A stretch of 64,000 nt of DNA from the NCBI RefSeq assembly GCF_004614235.1, contig NZ_SPVH01000006.1:992001-1056000 (forward strand). The letters run 5' to 3'. The position numbers were made by a program, and so were the translations under genes. Under the pieces are notes generated by a model. That model saw only the letters and a list, made by a program, of their open reading frames with translations. It had not been told where the DNA came from and did not search any database. Below are positions 8,951 to 17,244 of the stretch, piece by piece. Each line of letters opens with the position of its first letter. Position 1 is the stretch's first letter. Source of the stretch: Brevundimonas intermedia (lineage in GTDB: Bacteria; Pseudomonadota; Alphaproteobacteria; Caulobacterales; Caulobacteraceae).

Positions 8951-9739
8951 TCAGCTCTTCACTTGCGAGGCGACCGACAGCATCTGGTCGGCGGTGCTGA
9001 TGACCTTGGAGTTCATCTCATAGGCCCGCTGGGCCACGATCAGGGCGCTGATCTCCGACACGGCGTCGACGTTCGAAGACTCCGTATAGGCCTGCATGAC
9101 CTGGCCGAAGCCCGCATCGCCGGGCGTGCCGACGATGGCCGGGCCCGAGGCGGCGGTTTCCAGCAGCAGGTTGTCGCCGATGGCTTCCAGACCGGCTTCG
9201 TTGAAGAAGTTGGCCAGTTCGATCTGACCGACGGTGGTCGGCGCGGTCTGCCCGGCCTGCGTCACCTGCACCAGACCGGTCTTGGAGATCGACAGTTTGG
9301 TGGTGTCCTGCGGAATGGTGATCGCCGGTTCCAGCAGATAGCCGTCGTCGGTGACCATCTGGCCTTCCGGGCTGACCTGCAGGTTGCCGGCGCGAGTGTA
9401 GCCCAGCTCGCCCGAGGGCAGGGTGATCTGGAAATAGCCCTTGCCGTCGATGGCCATGTCGTAGGGGTTGCCGGTCGCCTGGGGCGTGCCCTGTTCGGTG
9501 ATGCGATAGACCGCGCCAGCCTTCACGCCGGCGCCGATCTGGATGCCGGTCGGGACCACGGTGCCGGCGGCCGAGGACTGGGCCCCCATGCGTTCGACGT
9601 TCTGGTAGAGCAGATCCTGGAACTCGGCGCGCTGCTTCTTGAAGCCCACCGTGTTCATGTTGGCGATGTTGTTGGAGATGACCTCCACGTTCAGCTGCTG
9701 GGCGGCCATGCCCGAGGCGGCGGTGCGAAGTGCGCGCAT
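8951..9739 (-). CDS. flgG: Flagellar distal rod protein
   Basis: 262 residues, the usual FlgG length. The N-terminal rod helix MRALRTAASGMAAQQLNVEV and the motif VISNNIANMNTVGFKKQRAE are diagnostic, and the C-terminal VSEISALIVAQRAYEMNSKV forms the other half of the coiled-coil rod domain. FlgG builds the distal rod that crosses the P- and L-rings encoded by neighbouring functions. Spacing is 14 nt after flgF and 3 nt before flgA. Confidence 0.98.
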   Translation of the reverse strand: MRALRTAASGMAAQQLNVEVISNNIANMNTVGFKKQRAEFQDLLYQNVERMGAQSSAAGTVVPTGIQIGAGVKAGAVYRITEQGTPQATGNPYDMAIDGKGYFQITLPSGELGYTRAGNLQVSPEGQMVTDDGYLLEPAITIPQDTTKLSISKTGLVQVTQAGQTAPTTVGQIELANFFNEAGLEAIGDNLLLETAASGPAIVGTPGDAGFGQVMQAYTESSNVDAVSEISALIVAQRAYEMNSKVISTADQMLSVASQVKS

Positions 9740-9753
9740 TGTCCGGGGCTCCC

Positions 9754-10494
9754 TTAAGCGGCCTTGCCGAGGCGCTCGACGGCGCGACGGCTAAGGTCGT
9801 TGGTGTTTTCGATCATGCGCGAGATGCTCTCGTAGGCGCGGCTGATCTCGACGAGATTGGTGATTTCGATCAACGAGTTGACGTTGGACGATTCCAGCGA
9901 TCCCTGGTGGACCTGGGCGTCCGCCGCCTCGATCGGCTGGGTGTTGGAGTTGTTGCGATACAGGCTGTCGCCGCCCTTCTCTAGGACGCCTAGCGCCTCG
10001 AAACGAACGACCGACAGGCGGCCGGTGACCTGGCCTTCCTGGGTTATGGTGCCGTCGGCGCCGACGCTGGGCGCGCCCAGGTTGGGGTCCAGGACGATCT
10101 CCGCTCCGCCGCCCAGGACCGCCTGGCCCTGTTTGGTGGTCAGCCGCCCTTCCGGGTCCATGGTGAAGGCGCCGTCGCGGGTGTAGGCCTCGCCGTTCGC
10201 GCCGTCGCGCACGGTGAAGAAGGCGCCCTCGCCAGCGATGGCGAAGTCCAGGGCGCGGCCGGTCTGCTGCATCGATCCTTGGCCGAAGTCGCGGCCGACG
10301 CCGTTGTCCAGCACGAAGCTGGCCGAGGGACGGATGGAATCGTTGCGGGCGCGCTGACCGATCTCGGTCCCGAGCATCAACTGCTCGACCTTGAAGCCGG
10401 TCGTGTTGGCGTTGGCGACGTTGTTGGCCACGATGTCCAGTTCGCGGCGCAGCGTCATCTGGCGTGACAGTCCAATATAGGCGGCGTTTTCCAC
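9754..10494 (-). CDS. flgF: Flagellar proximal rod protein
   Basis: 246 residues, a paralogue of FlgG: MENAAYIGLSRQMTLRRELD, DIVANNVANANTTGFKVEQ and the C-terminal LIEITNLVEISRAYESISRM are rod-protein signatures. FlgF joins the proximal rod to FlgG. It is the first gene of the minus-strand operon flgF-flgG-flgA-flgH. A near-perfect sigma-54 promoter lies 30-46 bases upstream, which makes the operon a class III type late flagellar unit by analogy with Caulobacter. Confidence 0.97.
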   Translation of the reverse strand: MENAAYIGLSRQMTLRRELDIVANNVANANTTGFKVEQLMLGTEIGQRARNDSIRPSASFVLDNGVGRDFGQGSMQQTGRALDFAIAGEGAFFTVRDGANGEAYTRDGAFTMDPEGRLTTKQGQAVLGGGAEIVLDPNLGAPSVGADGTITQEGQVTGRLSVVRFEALGVLEKGGDSLYRNNSNTQPIEAADAQVHQGSLESSNVNSLIEITNLVEISRAYESISRMIENTNDLSRRAVERLGKAA

Positions 10495-10523
10495 GAGTGG
10501 CGTGCTCCTTCGCCCTCGTCCCT

Positions 10524-10540
10524 CGCAACGGCCGTGCCAA
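10524..10540 (-). promoter_or_regulatory. Sigma-54 promoter of the flgF operon
   Basis: On the minus strand the sequence TTGGCACGGCCGTTGCG gives TGGCACG (10539-10533) and TTGC (10528-10525), the -24 and -12 elements with exact spacing. Transcription would start near 10513, about 19 bases before the flgF ATG. Late flagellar operons of Caulobacter use sigma-54 with the activator FlbD, which fits this operon. Confidence 0.85.
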
Positions 10541-10595
10541 CAGGGTTAATCCAGGTGGAATGCGGGTTTGAGCGCCATCGACCCCCGAACGACCC

Positions 10596-10608
10596 GGCAA
10601 ATCCTGCC
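10596..10608. promoter_or_regulatory. Possible FlbD (ftr-like) palindrome between fliL and flgF
   Basis: The palindrome GGCA-N5-TGCC lies in the divergent spacer, about 56 bases upstream of the sigma-54 -24 element and 66 bases upstream of fliL. FlbD binds CGGCA-type inverted half-sites near such promoters in Caulobacter. The exact consensus is recalled, not checked, so this is tentative. Confidence 0.35.
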
Positions 10609-10624
10609 CATTGTAAACGTCGCG

Positions 10625-10631
10625 TTAACCA
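10625..10631 (+). promoter_or_regulatory. Possible CtrA half-site upstream of fliL
   Basis: TTAACCA occurs 44 bases before the fliL start. fliLM is CtrA-controlled in Caulobacter, where the site is TTAA-N7-TTAA. Here the other half is only GTAA, at a spacing of 8 instead of 7, so this is at best a degenerate or half site. Confidence 0.3.
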
Positions 10632-10674
10632 AACCCGACGATCCTCGTCATGAGAGAGTCTCCGGGGCGCGCGC

Positions 10675-11346
10675 ATGTTCAAGTTTGGCAAGAAGAAGGG
10701 CGATCCCGCTGCGGACGCCAATCTGCCTGCCGTGAAGGAGGGCGAGGCCGCTGTCGAAGGCGACGACGCCGCGCCCAAGAAAAAGAAGCTGCCGCTGCTG
10801 TTCATCATCGCGCCTGTCGCGCTTCTGGTGCTGGGCGGGGGCGGGGCCGCCGCCTTCTTCATGCTGAAGCCCAAGCCTGCAGAGGCGCACGGCGCCGAGG
10901 CCGAAGCGGGTCACGGCGAAGAGAAGGCGGACAAGAAGGCCGAGCACGGCAAGGAAGAGAAGAAGGAAGCCGGCGGTCACGGCGGCGCCGAGGGCGGCGA
11001 GGCGGACCCGTCGCTGGGCGTCATCGCGCCGGGGCCTGACGGCGTCACCTTCTACACCCTGCCGGACATGGTCATGAACATTCAGTCGCCCGACGGTCGT
11101 CCGACCTTCCTGAAGCTGAAGCTTACGCTGGAGATGCAGGACGCCGAGGTGGCGACCCATCTGCAGGAAGAGATGCCGCGTCTGCAGGACATGTTCACCG
11201 GCTTCGTGCGCGAGCTGCGCCCCGAGGACCTGAGCGGTTCGGCCGGCACCTATCAGCTGCGCGCCGAGATCCTGCGCCGCGTCAATCTGATCGCCGCGCC
11301 GGGCAAGGTCGACGCCGTGCTGATCGAAGAAATGCTGGTGCAGTAG
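10675..11346 (+). CDS. fliL: Flagellar basal body-associated protein FliL
   Basis: 223 residues. A short Lys/Ala-rich cytoplasmic tail leads to one membrane helix (LPLLFIIAPVALLVLG, residues about 38-62), then a charged His/Lys/Glu-rich linker and the periplasmic FliL domain (FYTLPDMVMNIQSPDGRPTF through the C-terminus). FliL surrounds the stator and supports MotAB function. It is the first gene of fliL-fliM-DUF6468-motE and is divergent from flgF. The linker is long and of low complexity, which is common in Caulobacterales. Confidence 0.93.
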   Translation: MFKFGKKKGDPAADANLPAVKEGEAAVEGDDAAPKKKKLPLLFIIAPVALLVLGGGGAAAFFMLKPKPAEAHGAEAEAGHGEEKADKKAEHGKEEKKEAGGHGGAEGGEADPSLGVIAPGPDGVTFYTLPDMVMNIQSPDGRPTFLKLKLTLEMQDAEVATHLQEEMPRLQDMFTGFVRELRPEDLSGSAGTYQLRAEILRRVNLIAAPGKVDAVLIEEMLVQ

Positions 11347-11348
11347 GC

Positions 11349-12392
11349 ATGACCGACACAGCCCAGCTCGACCCGTTCGGCGGTCTCGGCGATCCCGGCG
11401 ACGCCCTGTCCGAACGCGTCCTGAACCAGGACGAGATCGACAGCCTGCTGGGCTTCGACCTGGGCGACGACGACGGCTCCGAACGCTCGGGCATCCGGGC
11501 GATCATCAACTCCGCTCTGGTCAGCTACGAGCGGCTGCCGATGCTGGAGATCGTGTTCGACCGCCTGGTGCGGTTGATGACGACCAGCCTTCGCAACTTC
11601 ACCTCGGACAACGTCGAGGTCAGCCTGGACAATATCTCGTCGATCCGGTTCGGCGACTATTTGAACTCCATCCCGCTGCCGGCCATCCTGGCGGTGTTCC
11701 GGGCCGAGGAGCTGGACAACTACGGCCTGCTGACGGTCGATTCGAACCTGATCTATTCGATCGTCGACGTGCTGCTGGGCGGGCGTCGCGGCACGGCGGC
11801 GCTGCGCATCGAAGGCCGGCCCTACACCACCATCGAACGTGTGCTGGTGCAGCGGATGGTCGAGGTCGTGCTGAACGACGCCCGCCAGGCGTTCGAGCCC
11901 CTGACGCCCGTCCACTTCAACCTGGACCGGCTGGAGACCAATCCGCGCTTCGCCGCCATCGCGCGCCCCGCCAACGCCGCCATCCTGATCAAGCTGCGCA
12001 TCGACATGGAAGATCGCGGCGGGCGGATCGAGCTGCTGCTGCCCTATGCGACGCTGGAGCCGATCCGCAAGATGCTGCTGCAGCAGTTCATGGGCGAGAA
12101 GTTCGGCCGCGACAATATCTGGGAAGGCCACTTGGCCACCGAGCTCTGGACCACAGAGACCGAGGTCCGCGCCGTGCTGGACGAGCAGATGATGCCCCTG
12201 TCCAGCGTGCTGAACCTGAAGGTCGGCGACACCCTGATGCTCAACGCCACGCCGGATTCGGAGGTGTCGATCCGCGCGGGCTCTATCCCCCTGACCACCG
12301 GCCGTATGGGTCGCAAGGGTCAGCACATCGCCATACGCGTCGAAGGGCCGGTCAATCCCGAAGTCGCCGCCCGCCTGGGAGTGAATGTCTGA
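11349..12392 (+). CDS. fliM: Flagellar motor switch protein FliM
   Basis: 347 residues. The N-terminal LNQDEIDSLLGF (residues about 28-39) is the CheY-P binding EIDSLL peptide. The CheC-like middle domain and the C-terminal SpoA domain (SSVLNLKVGDTLMLNATPDS near residue 281) follow. FliM sits in the C-ring, binds phospho-CheY and sets rotation direction. It starts 2 nt after fliL, and its TGA overlaps the ATG of the next gene. Confidence 0.97.
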   Translation: MTDTAQLDPFGGLGDPGDALSERVLNQDEIDSLLGFDLGDDDGSERSGIRAIINSALVSYERLPMLEIVFDRLVRLMTTSLRNFTSDNVEVSLDNISSIRFGDYLNSIPLPAILAVFRAEELDNYGLLTVDSNLIYSIVDVLLGGRRGTAALRIEGRPYTTIERVLVQRMVEVVLNDARQAFEPLTPVHFNLDRLETNPRFAAIARPANAAILIKLRIDMEDRGGRIELLLPYATLEPIRKMLLQQFMGEKFGRDNIWEGHLATELWTTETEVRAVLDEQMMPLSSVLNLKVGDTLMLNATPDSEVSIRAGSIPLTTGRMGRKGQHIAIRVEGPVNPEVAARLGVNV

Positions 12393-12982
12393 TGGCCGGA
12401 ATGATCATGGACGCGGTGCTGATGCTGCTGCTGGTCGCAGCGGTGGGCTACGGCATCAAGCTGGAACGCAAGCTGGCCGCCCTGCGCGCCGGTCAACTGG
12501 CCTTCGCCCAGGCGGTGACCGAGCTGAACGCCGCCGCGGGTCGCGCCGAGAACGCCCTGGCCACCCTGCGCGCCTCGGGCCAGGAGACGGACCTGCTGCA
12601 CGACCGCATCATCAAGGCGCGTGAGGTCAAGGCGCAGCTCGAAACCCTGATCGCCCGCGCGCCGGCCGCGGCACCCGTTCGCATCGTCGAGGACGAGCCG
12701 GCCCGCCGCGCGCCTGCCGCCGTCGCCGCACCCGCCCCAGCCGTGACTGCGACCGAAGACGAGGAACGCGCCGAGCGCATGGCCGCTCTGGCCGAGCGTA
12801 TCCAGGGCATGGCCAGTCCCTCGACCAGCCATCGCGCCGCCGCGACCGCCGCCCCGGCCGGTCGCGACAATGTCGCCGCCATCGTTCAGGCCCTGACGGC
12901 AGGACGCTCCGCTAACCATTCCGCCAAACAAAGCCTCAACGCCGCGCGTCGTAATCTCGACGACGACCTGTTCGCCGCCTGA
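12392..12982 (+). CDS. DUF6468 protein of the flagellar operon
   Basis: 196 residues. One N-terminal membrane helix (MIMDAVLMLLLVAAVGYGI) is followed by a KLERKLAALRAGQLAFAQAV segment and a predicted coiled coil, then an Ala/Pro-rich linker and a short conserved tail. DUF6468 genes usually follow fliM in alphaproteobacteria, as here with a 1-nt stop/start overlap. A motor-associated role is inferred from position. No enzymatic motif is seen. Confidence 0.85.
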   Translation: MAGMIMDAVLMLLLVAAVGYGIKLERKLAALRAGQLAFAQAVTELNAAAGRAENALATLRASGQETDLLHDRIIKAREVKAQLETLIARAPAAAPVRIVEDEPARRAPAAVAAPAPAVTATEDEERAERMAALAERIQGMASPSTSHRAAATAAPAGRDNVAAIVQALTAGRSANHSAKQSLNAARRNLDDDLFAA

Positions 12983-12999
12983 GTTCGGAACCCCATTTC

Positions 13000-13911
13000 A
13001 TGGCCCGTCTACCCCGCCTTCTGCCCCTGATCGCCATCGCCATCGGCGGGGTGGTGGCCGTGCGCGCCATCGGCGTGGCGCCCGGCCTGTTCGACGGCGC
13101 CAAGGCCTGGGCCGAGGAGGCGGCGCCTGCCGCAGCCGGCGCGCCGGTCAAGCCTGTGCTGCCGGGCACCTGCTCCGCCCTGTCGCCCGATCAACTGGCC
13201 CAGCAGGCCGGGATTTCTCCCGCCGAGCTGAAGATCATCCAGTCGCTGTCGCAACGCCGCGCGGCGCTGGACGCCCGCGACCAGGACTTCGCCACCACCC
13301 TGCCGCTGATGGTCGCCGCCGAACAGAAGCTGGAGGCCAAGATCCAGGCGCTGGCGGCTCTTAAGGCCGAGATGAAGCAGATGCTCGGCCAGGTGGACGA
13401 GCGCGAGAAGGCCGAGATCGACCGTCTGGTCCAGGTCTATTCCGCCATGCGGCCCAAGGAGGCCGCACCGGTCATGGCGACGCTGGAGGACCGCGTACGC
13501 CTGCCCGTCGCCGCCGCCATGCGCCCCCGCACCCTGGCCGCCATCATGGCCCAGATGACGCCGGTACAAGCCAAGGAACTGACCGAGAAACTGGCCGCCC
13601 GCTTCCAGGCCCAGCAGATGGCCGCCCGCGCCGCCGCCGCAGAAGCCGCCACGCCGCCGCCGGCTGCGACGCCCGCGACCGCAACGCCTGCGCCCACCCC
13701 GGTCGCTCAGCCGACCGCCGCGACCGCGACGCCTGCGGCCCGTCCGACGCCCCGGCCAGCAGCCTCTCGTCCTGCCGCCACGCCCGCCCGGCGCCCGGCT
13801 GCGACGCCGGCCCGCCGTCCGGCGACGCCCGCCGCTACGCCGCCCGCCGGTCCCCAGGCCTATCAGCCGTCGGCCGCCCCCAACGCCCAGCCGCGCCAAA
13901 CTGTGCAGTAA
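13000..13911 (+). CDS. motE: MotE-type motor chaperone/stator-associated protein
   Basis: 303 residues. An N-terminal signal or anchor helix (LPRLLPLIAIAIGGVVAVRA) leads to a coiled coil (about 85-150) and a MgtE-N-like helical domain with the typical YSAMRPKEAAPVMATLED motif, then a long Ala/Pro/Thr-rich tail (about 205-303). MotE in rhizobia and Caulobacter is a periplasmic protein needed for motor function. The gene is 17 nt downstream of the DUF6468 gene in the fliL operon. The tail is an unstable low-complexity tract. Confidence 0.85.
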   Translation: MARLPRLLPLIAIAIGGVVAVRAIGVAPGLFDGAKAWAEEAAPAAAGAPVKPVLPGTCSALSPDQLAQQAGISPAELKIIQSLSQRRAALDARDQDFATTLPLMVAAEQKLEAKIQALAALKAEMKQMLGQVDEREKAEIDRLVQVYSAMRPKEAAPVMATLEDRVRLPVAAAMRPRTLAAIMAQMTPVQAKELTEKLAARFQAQQMAARAAAAEAATPPPAATPATATPAPTPVAQPTAATATPAARPTPRPAASRPAATPARRPAATPARRPATPAATPPAGPQAYQPSAAPNAQPRQTVQ

Positions 13912-14017
13912 CGATATTTGTGGTCCCTGATCGGACGTTTCGTCTCGACAGGATGATCAGTTCGACCAATGATCTTCGAACGCTCCGTCAGAGAGCGACT
14001 GCATCAAGGAAAACGTC

Positions 14018-14137
14018 GTGGTCGGGGAACTGCTTTACGTCGCGCATCGTCTGCGTCGCGCCATCATTGTCGCTGTTCCGACGGTGGGAACCGTGATGAT
14101 CGTCGCCGTGGCCCAGCACTATCATCTGCTGCCATAA
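14018..14137 (+). CDS. Candidate 39-residue single-span membrane peptide
   Basis: This short frame starts at GTG 14018 and ends at TAA 14135-14137. AAGGA (14006-14010) sits seven bases before the GTG, a good ribosome binding site. The product opens VGELLYVAHRLRRAIIV (GTG read as Met) and continues with a hydrophobic stretch, so a basic amphipathic start is followed by one likely membrane helix. It lies in the 314-bp gap between motE and the DUF3297 gene. Nothing else in the gap looks coding. The evidence is only the ribosome binding site and hydrophobicity. Confidence 0.45.
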   Translation: MVGELLYVAHRLRRAIIVAVPTVGTVMIVAVAQHYHLLP

Positions 14138-14225
14138 GCACGCCGTCGCCCGGTTTCGGATTGGCATGAGGCGCGTGCGCGTCTATCACCGCGCCTTGCC
14201 GAAAACCTGAGCTCGCTCGAAGACC

Positions 14226-14465
14226 ATGTCCGACACGCCTCCCGATCGCCTCTCGGTCGATCCGTCCAGCCCACATCATGACGCCGAGGTGCTGCAACGC
14301 GGCGTCGGCATCCGCTTCAAGGGCGAGGAAAAGACCAATGTCGAGGAATATTGCGTCTCCGAGGGCTGGGTGCGTCTGGCCCTGGGCAATCGCGTGGACC
14401 GCAAGGGCAAGGCCCTGACCGTCAAACTGCAGGGTCCGGTCGAACCCTATTTCCAGAACGACTGA
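14226..14465 (+). CDS. DUF3297 family protein
   Basis: 79 residues. The protein matches DUF3297: DRLSVDPSSPHHDAEVLQRG, then VGIRFKGEEKTNVEEYCVSE and KALTVKLQGPVEPYF. It is small, soluble and acidic, with no signal peptide. The family is widespread in proteobacteria and has no assigned function. It stands alone between motE and the peptidase gene. Confidence 0.92.
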   Translation: MSDTPPDRLSVDPSSPHHDAEVLQRGVGIRFKGEEKTNVEEYCVSEGWVRLALGNRVDRKGKALTVKLQGPVEPYFQND

Positions 14466-14508
14466 ACCTACCTAGGTTCCGGCTCTTGCCTGAGTCCGGA
14501 GCCTGCCC

Positions 14509-15945
14509 ATGTCCATCCGTCTGCTGACCGCCAGCGCCGTCGCGCTGGGTCTCGTCGCCTTCGCCCCTGTGGCGAATGCCCAGGACGCCGCGACGGTGGA
14601 TCAGGCCATCGTCGTGCGAGACGCCGCGATGCGCTCCAACATCGCCATGGACTATGTCACCCAGCTGACGACGGGGTTCGGCGCGCGCCCGGCCGGCTCG
14701 CGCTCGGAACAGCAGGCCGCCGCCTGGGCCGCCGACTATCTGCGCGCCAACGGCTTCCAGAACGTGCGGATCGAAGAGTTCCCGCTGGTCGGATGGGAGC
14801 GGGGCGAAAGCTCGGCCGCCATCGTCGGCGACAACGCTCAGGCCCTGGTCGCCGCCGCCCTGGGCCATTCGCCGGCCACGCCGCGCAACGGCGTCGAGGC
14901 CGAGATCGTCCGCTTTTCCACCTTCGAGGATTTGCAGGCCGCGCCTGACGCCGCCGTCCGTGGCAAGATCGTCTATGTCGACCTGGGCCAGATGCACCCC
15001 ATGCAGGACGGCTCCGGCTATGGGCCCCAGACCCGCGTGCGCGGCGCCGGCCCCGGCGTGGCGGCGGCCAAGGGCGCATCGGCCTTCGTCATGCGCTCGG
15101 TCGGTTCGGACGAGGACCGGATGCCCCACACCGGCACCACCCGCTATGTGGACGGCAAGCCGACCATCCCCGCCTTTGCTCTGGCCGCGCCCGACGCCGA
15201 TCAGGTCAGCCGCCTGGTCGCCCTGGGCCAGCCGGTGCGGATGCGCCTGACCTCTACCGCCCGCACCTATCGGACCACCAGCCAGAACGTGATCGGCGAT
15301 CTGCCGGGCGCCACGCGACCGGACGAGATCATCGTGCTGGGCTCGCACATGGACAGCTGGGACCTAGGCACCGGCGCCATCGACGACGGGGCAGGGGGCG
15401 CCATCACTGTCGCCGCCGCCAAGGCCATCGCCGACAGCGGCCGCCGCCCGGCCCGCACCCTGCGCGTGATCTTCTACGGTTCGGAGGAGGTCTCCCAGCC
15501 GACGCCCCAGACCGGCAACGGCGGCGCCGTCTATGCGCGCGGCCAGGGTGCGGCCTTGGACAAGCACATCATCGCCGGCGAGAGCGATTTCGGCGCCGAC
15601 CGCGTCTACGCCCTGCGTCTGCCCGCAGGCGCGCAAGGCTCGGACTTCCAGAAGGCCGCCACCCGTGTCCTCTATCCCATCGGCGTCCTGGCATCGGACC
15701 GGGTTGAGACCGAGGGCGGCGTCGATGTCGGCCCGATGGGTCCGCTGGGCGTGCCTTTCTTTGGTCTGGCCCAGGACGGCACCCGCTATTTCGACCTGCA
15801 CCACACCGCCAACGACACCCTGGACAAGATCGACCCGGCGCAACTGAACCAGAACGTCGCCGCCTGGGCCGGCCTGTTGTGGCTGATCGCCGACTCCGAC
15901 GTGGATTTCCGGGCGATGAAGCCGACGGCCCCCATGGCTCGCTAA
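14509..15945 (+). CDS. Secreted M28-type zinc aminopeptidase/carboxypeptidase
   Basis: 478 residues with a signal peptide (IRLLTASAVALGLVAFAPVANA). The C-terminal catalytic domain shows the co-catalytic zinc motifs LGSHMDSWDLGTGAIDDGAGG (His and bridging Asp near residues 281-292), YGSEEV (catalytic Glu pair near 325) and DLHHTANDTLDKID (last His ligand near 433). A PA-like insert probably occupies residues 100-250. This layout matches the carboxypeptidase Q-like branch of M28 peptidases, which release amino acids from peptides in the periplasm. Substrate specificity cannot be read from the sequence. Confidence 0.92.
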   Translation: MSIRLLTASAVALGLVAFAPVANAQDAATVDQAIVVRDAAMRSNIAMDYVTQLTTGFGARPAGSRSEQQAAAWAADYLRANGFQNVRIEEFPLVGWERGESSAAIVGDNAQALVAAALGHSPATPRNGVEAEIVRFSTFEDLQAAPDAAVRGKIVYVDLGQMHPMQDGSGYGPQTRVRGAGPGVAAAKGASAFVMRSVGSDEDRMPHTGTTRYVDGKPTIPAFALAAPDADQVSRLVALGQPVRMRLTSTARTYRTTSQNVIGDLPGATRPDEIIVLGSHMDSWDLGTGAIDDGAGGAITVAAAKAIADSGRRPARTLRVIFYGSEEVSQPTPQTGNGGAVYARGQGAALDKHIIAGESDFGADRVYALRLPAGAQGSDFQKAATRVLYPIGVLASDRVETEGGVDVGPMGPLGVPFFGLAQDGTRYFDLHHTANDTLDKIDPAQLNQNVAAWAGLLWLIADSDVDFRAMKPTAPMAR

Positions 15946-15951
15946 GCCCGC

Positions 15952-15980
15952 TTGGCCCCGACGGACAGGCTGGCTATACA
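15952..15980 (+). promoter_or_regulatory. Promoter of tRNA-Leu
   Basis: TTGGCC (15952-15957) and TATACA (15975-15980) are separated by 17 bases and end 12 bases before the mature tRNA. The -10 region also reads GCTATACA, close to the Caulobacter housekeeping GCTANAWC. Confidence 0.5.
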
Positions 15981-15992
15981 GCCGGTCCGGTC

Positions 15993-16079
15993 GCGGGCGT
16001 GGCGAAACTGGTAGACGCAGCAGACTTAAAATCTGCCGGACGAAAGTCCTTGCCGGTTCAAGCCCGGCCGCCCGCACCA
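15993..16079 (+). tRNA. tRNA-Leu(UAA)
   Basis: A class II tRNA of 87 nt with encoded CCA. The acceptor stem GCGGGCG (15993-15999) pairs perfectly with CGCCCGC (16069-16075). The anticodon stem GCAGA/TCTGC encloses the loop CTTAAAA, with anticodon TAA at 16027-16029. A long variable arm follows, then a GGTTCAAGC T-arm. It reads UUA, a rare codon in this GC-rich genome. Confidence 0.97.
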
Positions 16080-16140
16080 ACTGGACCTCTCCCTGTCGGG
16101 CGCGAAGCGGCTATGGTGGGCGGATGAGTCGGGCCGCGTC

Positions 16141-17181
16141 ATGATTAAATACATCGGCTCCAAGCGCGCCTTGCTGGGCCATGTGACGGGCGCCGTGGCC
16201 GGCGTCCTGCCCCAGGGCGGGCGGGTCTGCGACCTGTTCTCGGGCACGGCGCGGGTCGGGCATGCGTTGAAGAAGCAGGGGTTTCAGGTGTGGTCGAACG
16301 ACTACAACGCCTATGCGTACGCCCTGGCGACCGCCTATGTCCAGGCGGATCGGGAGCGGTGGATCGACCGGGTCGAGACCGTGCTGGCCGATTTGCGGAC
16401 GGTGACGCCGCAGGCGGGATGGTTCACCCAGGCCTTTTGCCAGGACGCCCGCTACTTCCATCCCGACAACGGTGCGCGCATCGACGCCATGCGCGACTGG
16501 ATCGAGGCCATGGGGCTGGAGCCCGAGCTCAAGGCCATCGTGCTGGTCAGTTTGATGGAGGCCGCCGACCGGGTGGATTCCACCGCCGGGGTTCAGATGG
16601 CCTATATGAAGCAATGGGCGCCCAGGGCGCTGAAGACGCTGGAGCTGCGGACGCCGGACATGGTTGCGGCGGTGCACGGCGGGCCGTGCCGGGCGACGCA
16701 GGGCGACGCCATCGAGATCGCCGAACAGATCGAGGCCGACCTGGTCTATCTCGACCCGCCCTATAACCAGCATTCCTATCTTGCCAACTATCACTGCTGG
16801 GAAAGCCTGGTGCTGTGGGACCGGCCCGAGACCTATGGGATCGCCAACAAGCGGGTGGACGTCAGGACGCGCAAGAGCGCCTTCAACAGCCGGCCCGGCA
16901 TCGGCCCGGCGCTGCGGTCGGTGATCGAACGGGTCAAGGCGCCCAATCTGATCGTCAGCTTCAACGACGAGGGTTATCTGAGCCGGGCCGAGCTGGTCGA
17001 GATGCTGTCGGCGCGGGGCCATGTTCAGGTGCTGGAGGTGGCGCATCCGCGTTACGTCGGCGCCCGGATCGGCATCCACAATCCCAAGGGCGAAAAGGTC
17101 GGGACGGTCGGGCGGTTGAAGAACGTCGAACACCTGTTCGTGGTCACGGACCGGCCGGTCGAACTGCCTGTGGCCGCATAA
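16141..17181 (+). CDS. D12-class adenine-specific DNA methyltransferase (orphan)
   Basis: 346 residues. Motif order is that of alpha-class N6-adenine methyltransferases: MIKYIGSKR at the N-terminus, CDLFSGTARVGHAL (SAM motif, FxGxxxxG) near residues 24-37, and the catalytic DLVYLDPPYNQHSY near 200-213. No restriction endonuclease is adjacent, so it is an orphan methylase. It is not CcrM, which has the opposite motif order. It is convergent with rnhB across a small hypothetical gene. The recognition sequence cannot be predicted here. Confidence 0.9.
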   Translation: MIKYIGSKRALLGHVTGAVAGVLPQGGRVCDLFSGTARVGHALKKQGFQVWSNDYNAYAYALATAYVQADRERWIDRVETVLADLRTVTPQAGWFTQAFCQDARYFHPDNGARIDAMRDWIEAMGLEPELKAIVLVSLMEAADRVDSTAGVQMAYMKQWAPRALKTLELRTPDMVAAVHGGPCRATQGDAIEIAEQIEADLVYLDPPYNQHSYLANYHCWESLVLWDRPETYGIANKRVDVRTRKSAFNSRPGIGPALRSVIERVKAPNLIVSFNDEGYLSRAELVEMLSARGHVQVLEVAHPRYVGARIGIHNPKGEKVGTVGRLKNVEHLFVVTDRPVELPVAA

Positions 17182-17244
17182 GCGCAGCGAAATCAACAGT
17201 CGCAAGTTGCGGAACGCGAATCGCGGCGTGTCGTTGTGGAATGT

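Noticed and set aside
7643..9757. A 704-codon open frame on plus
   Set aside because: It is antisense to flgH, flgA and flgG, which are certain. The product is Gly/Asp/Ala-rich with no domain.
13969..14169. A 66-codon frame on plus after motE
   Set aside because: It has no ribosome binding site and its product is Arg/Ser-rich without a pattern. The overlapping 39-codon frame at 14018 is the better candidate.
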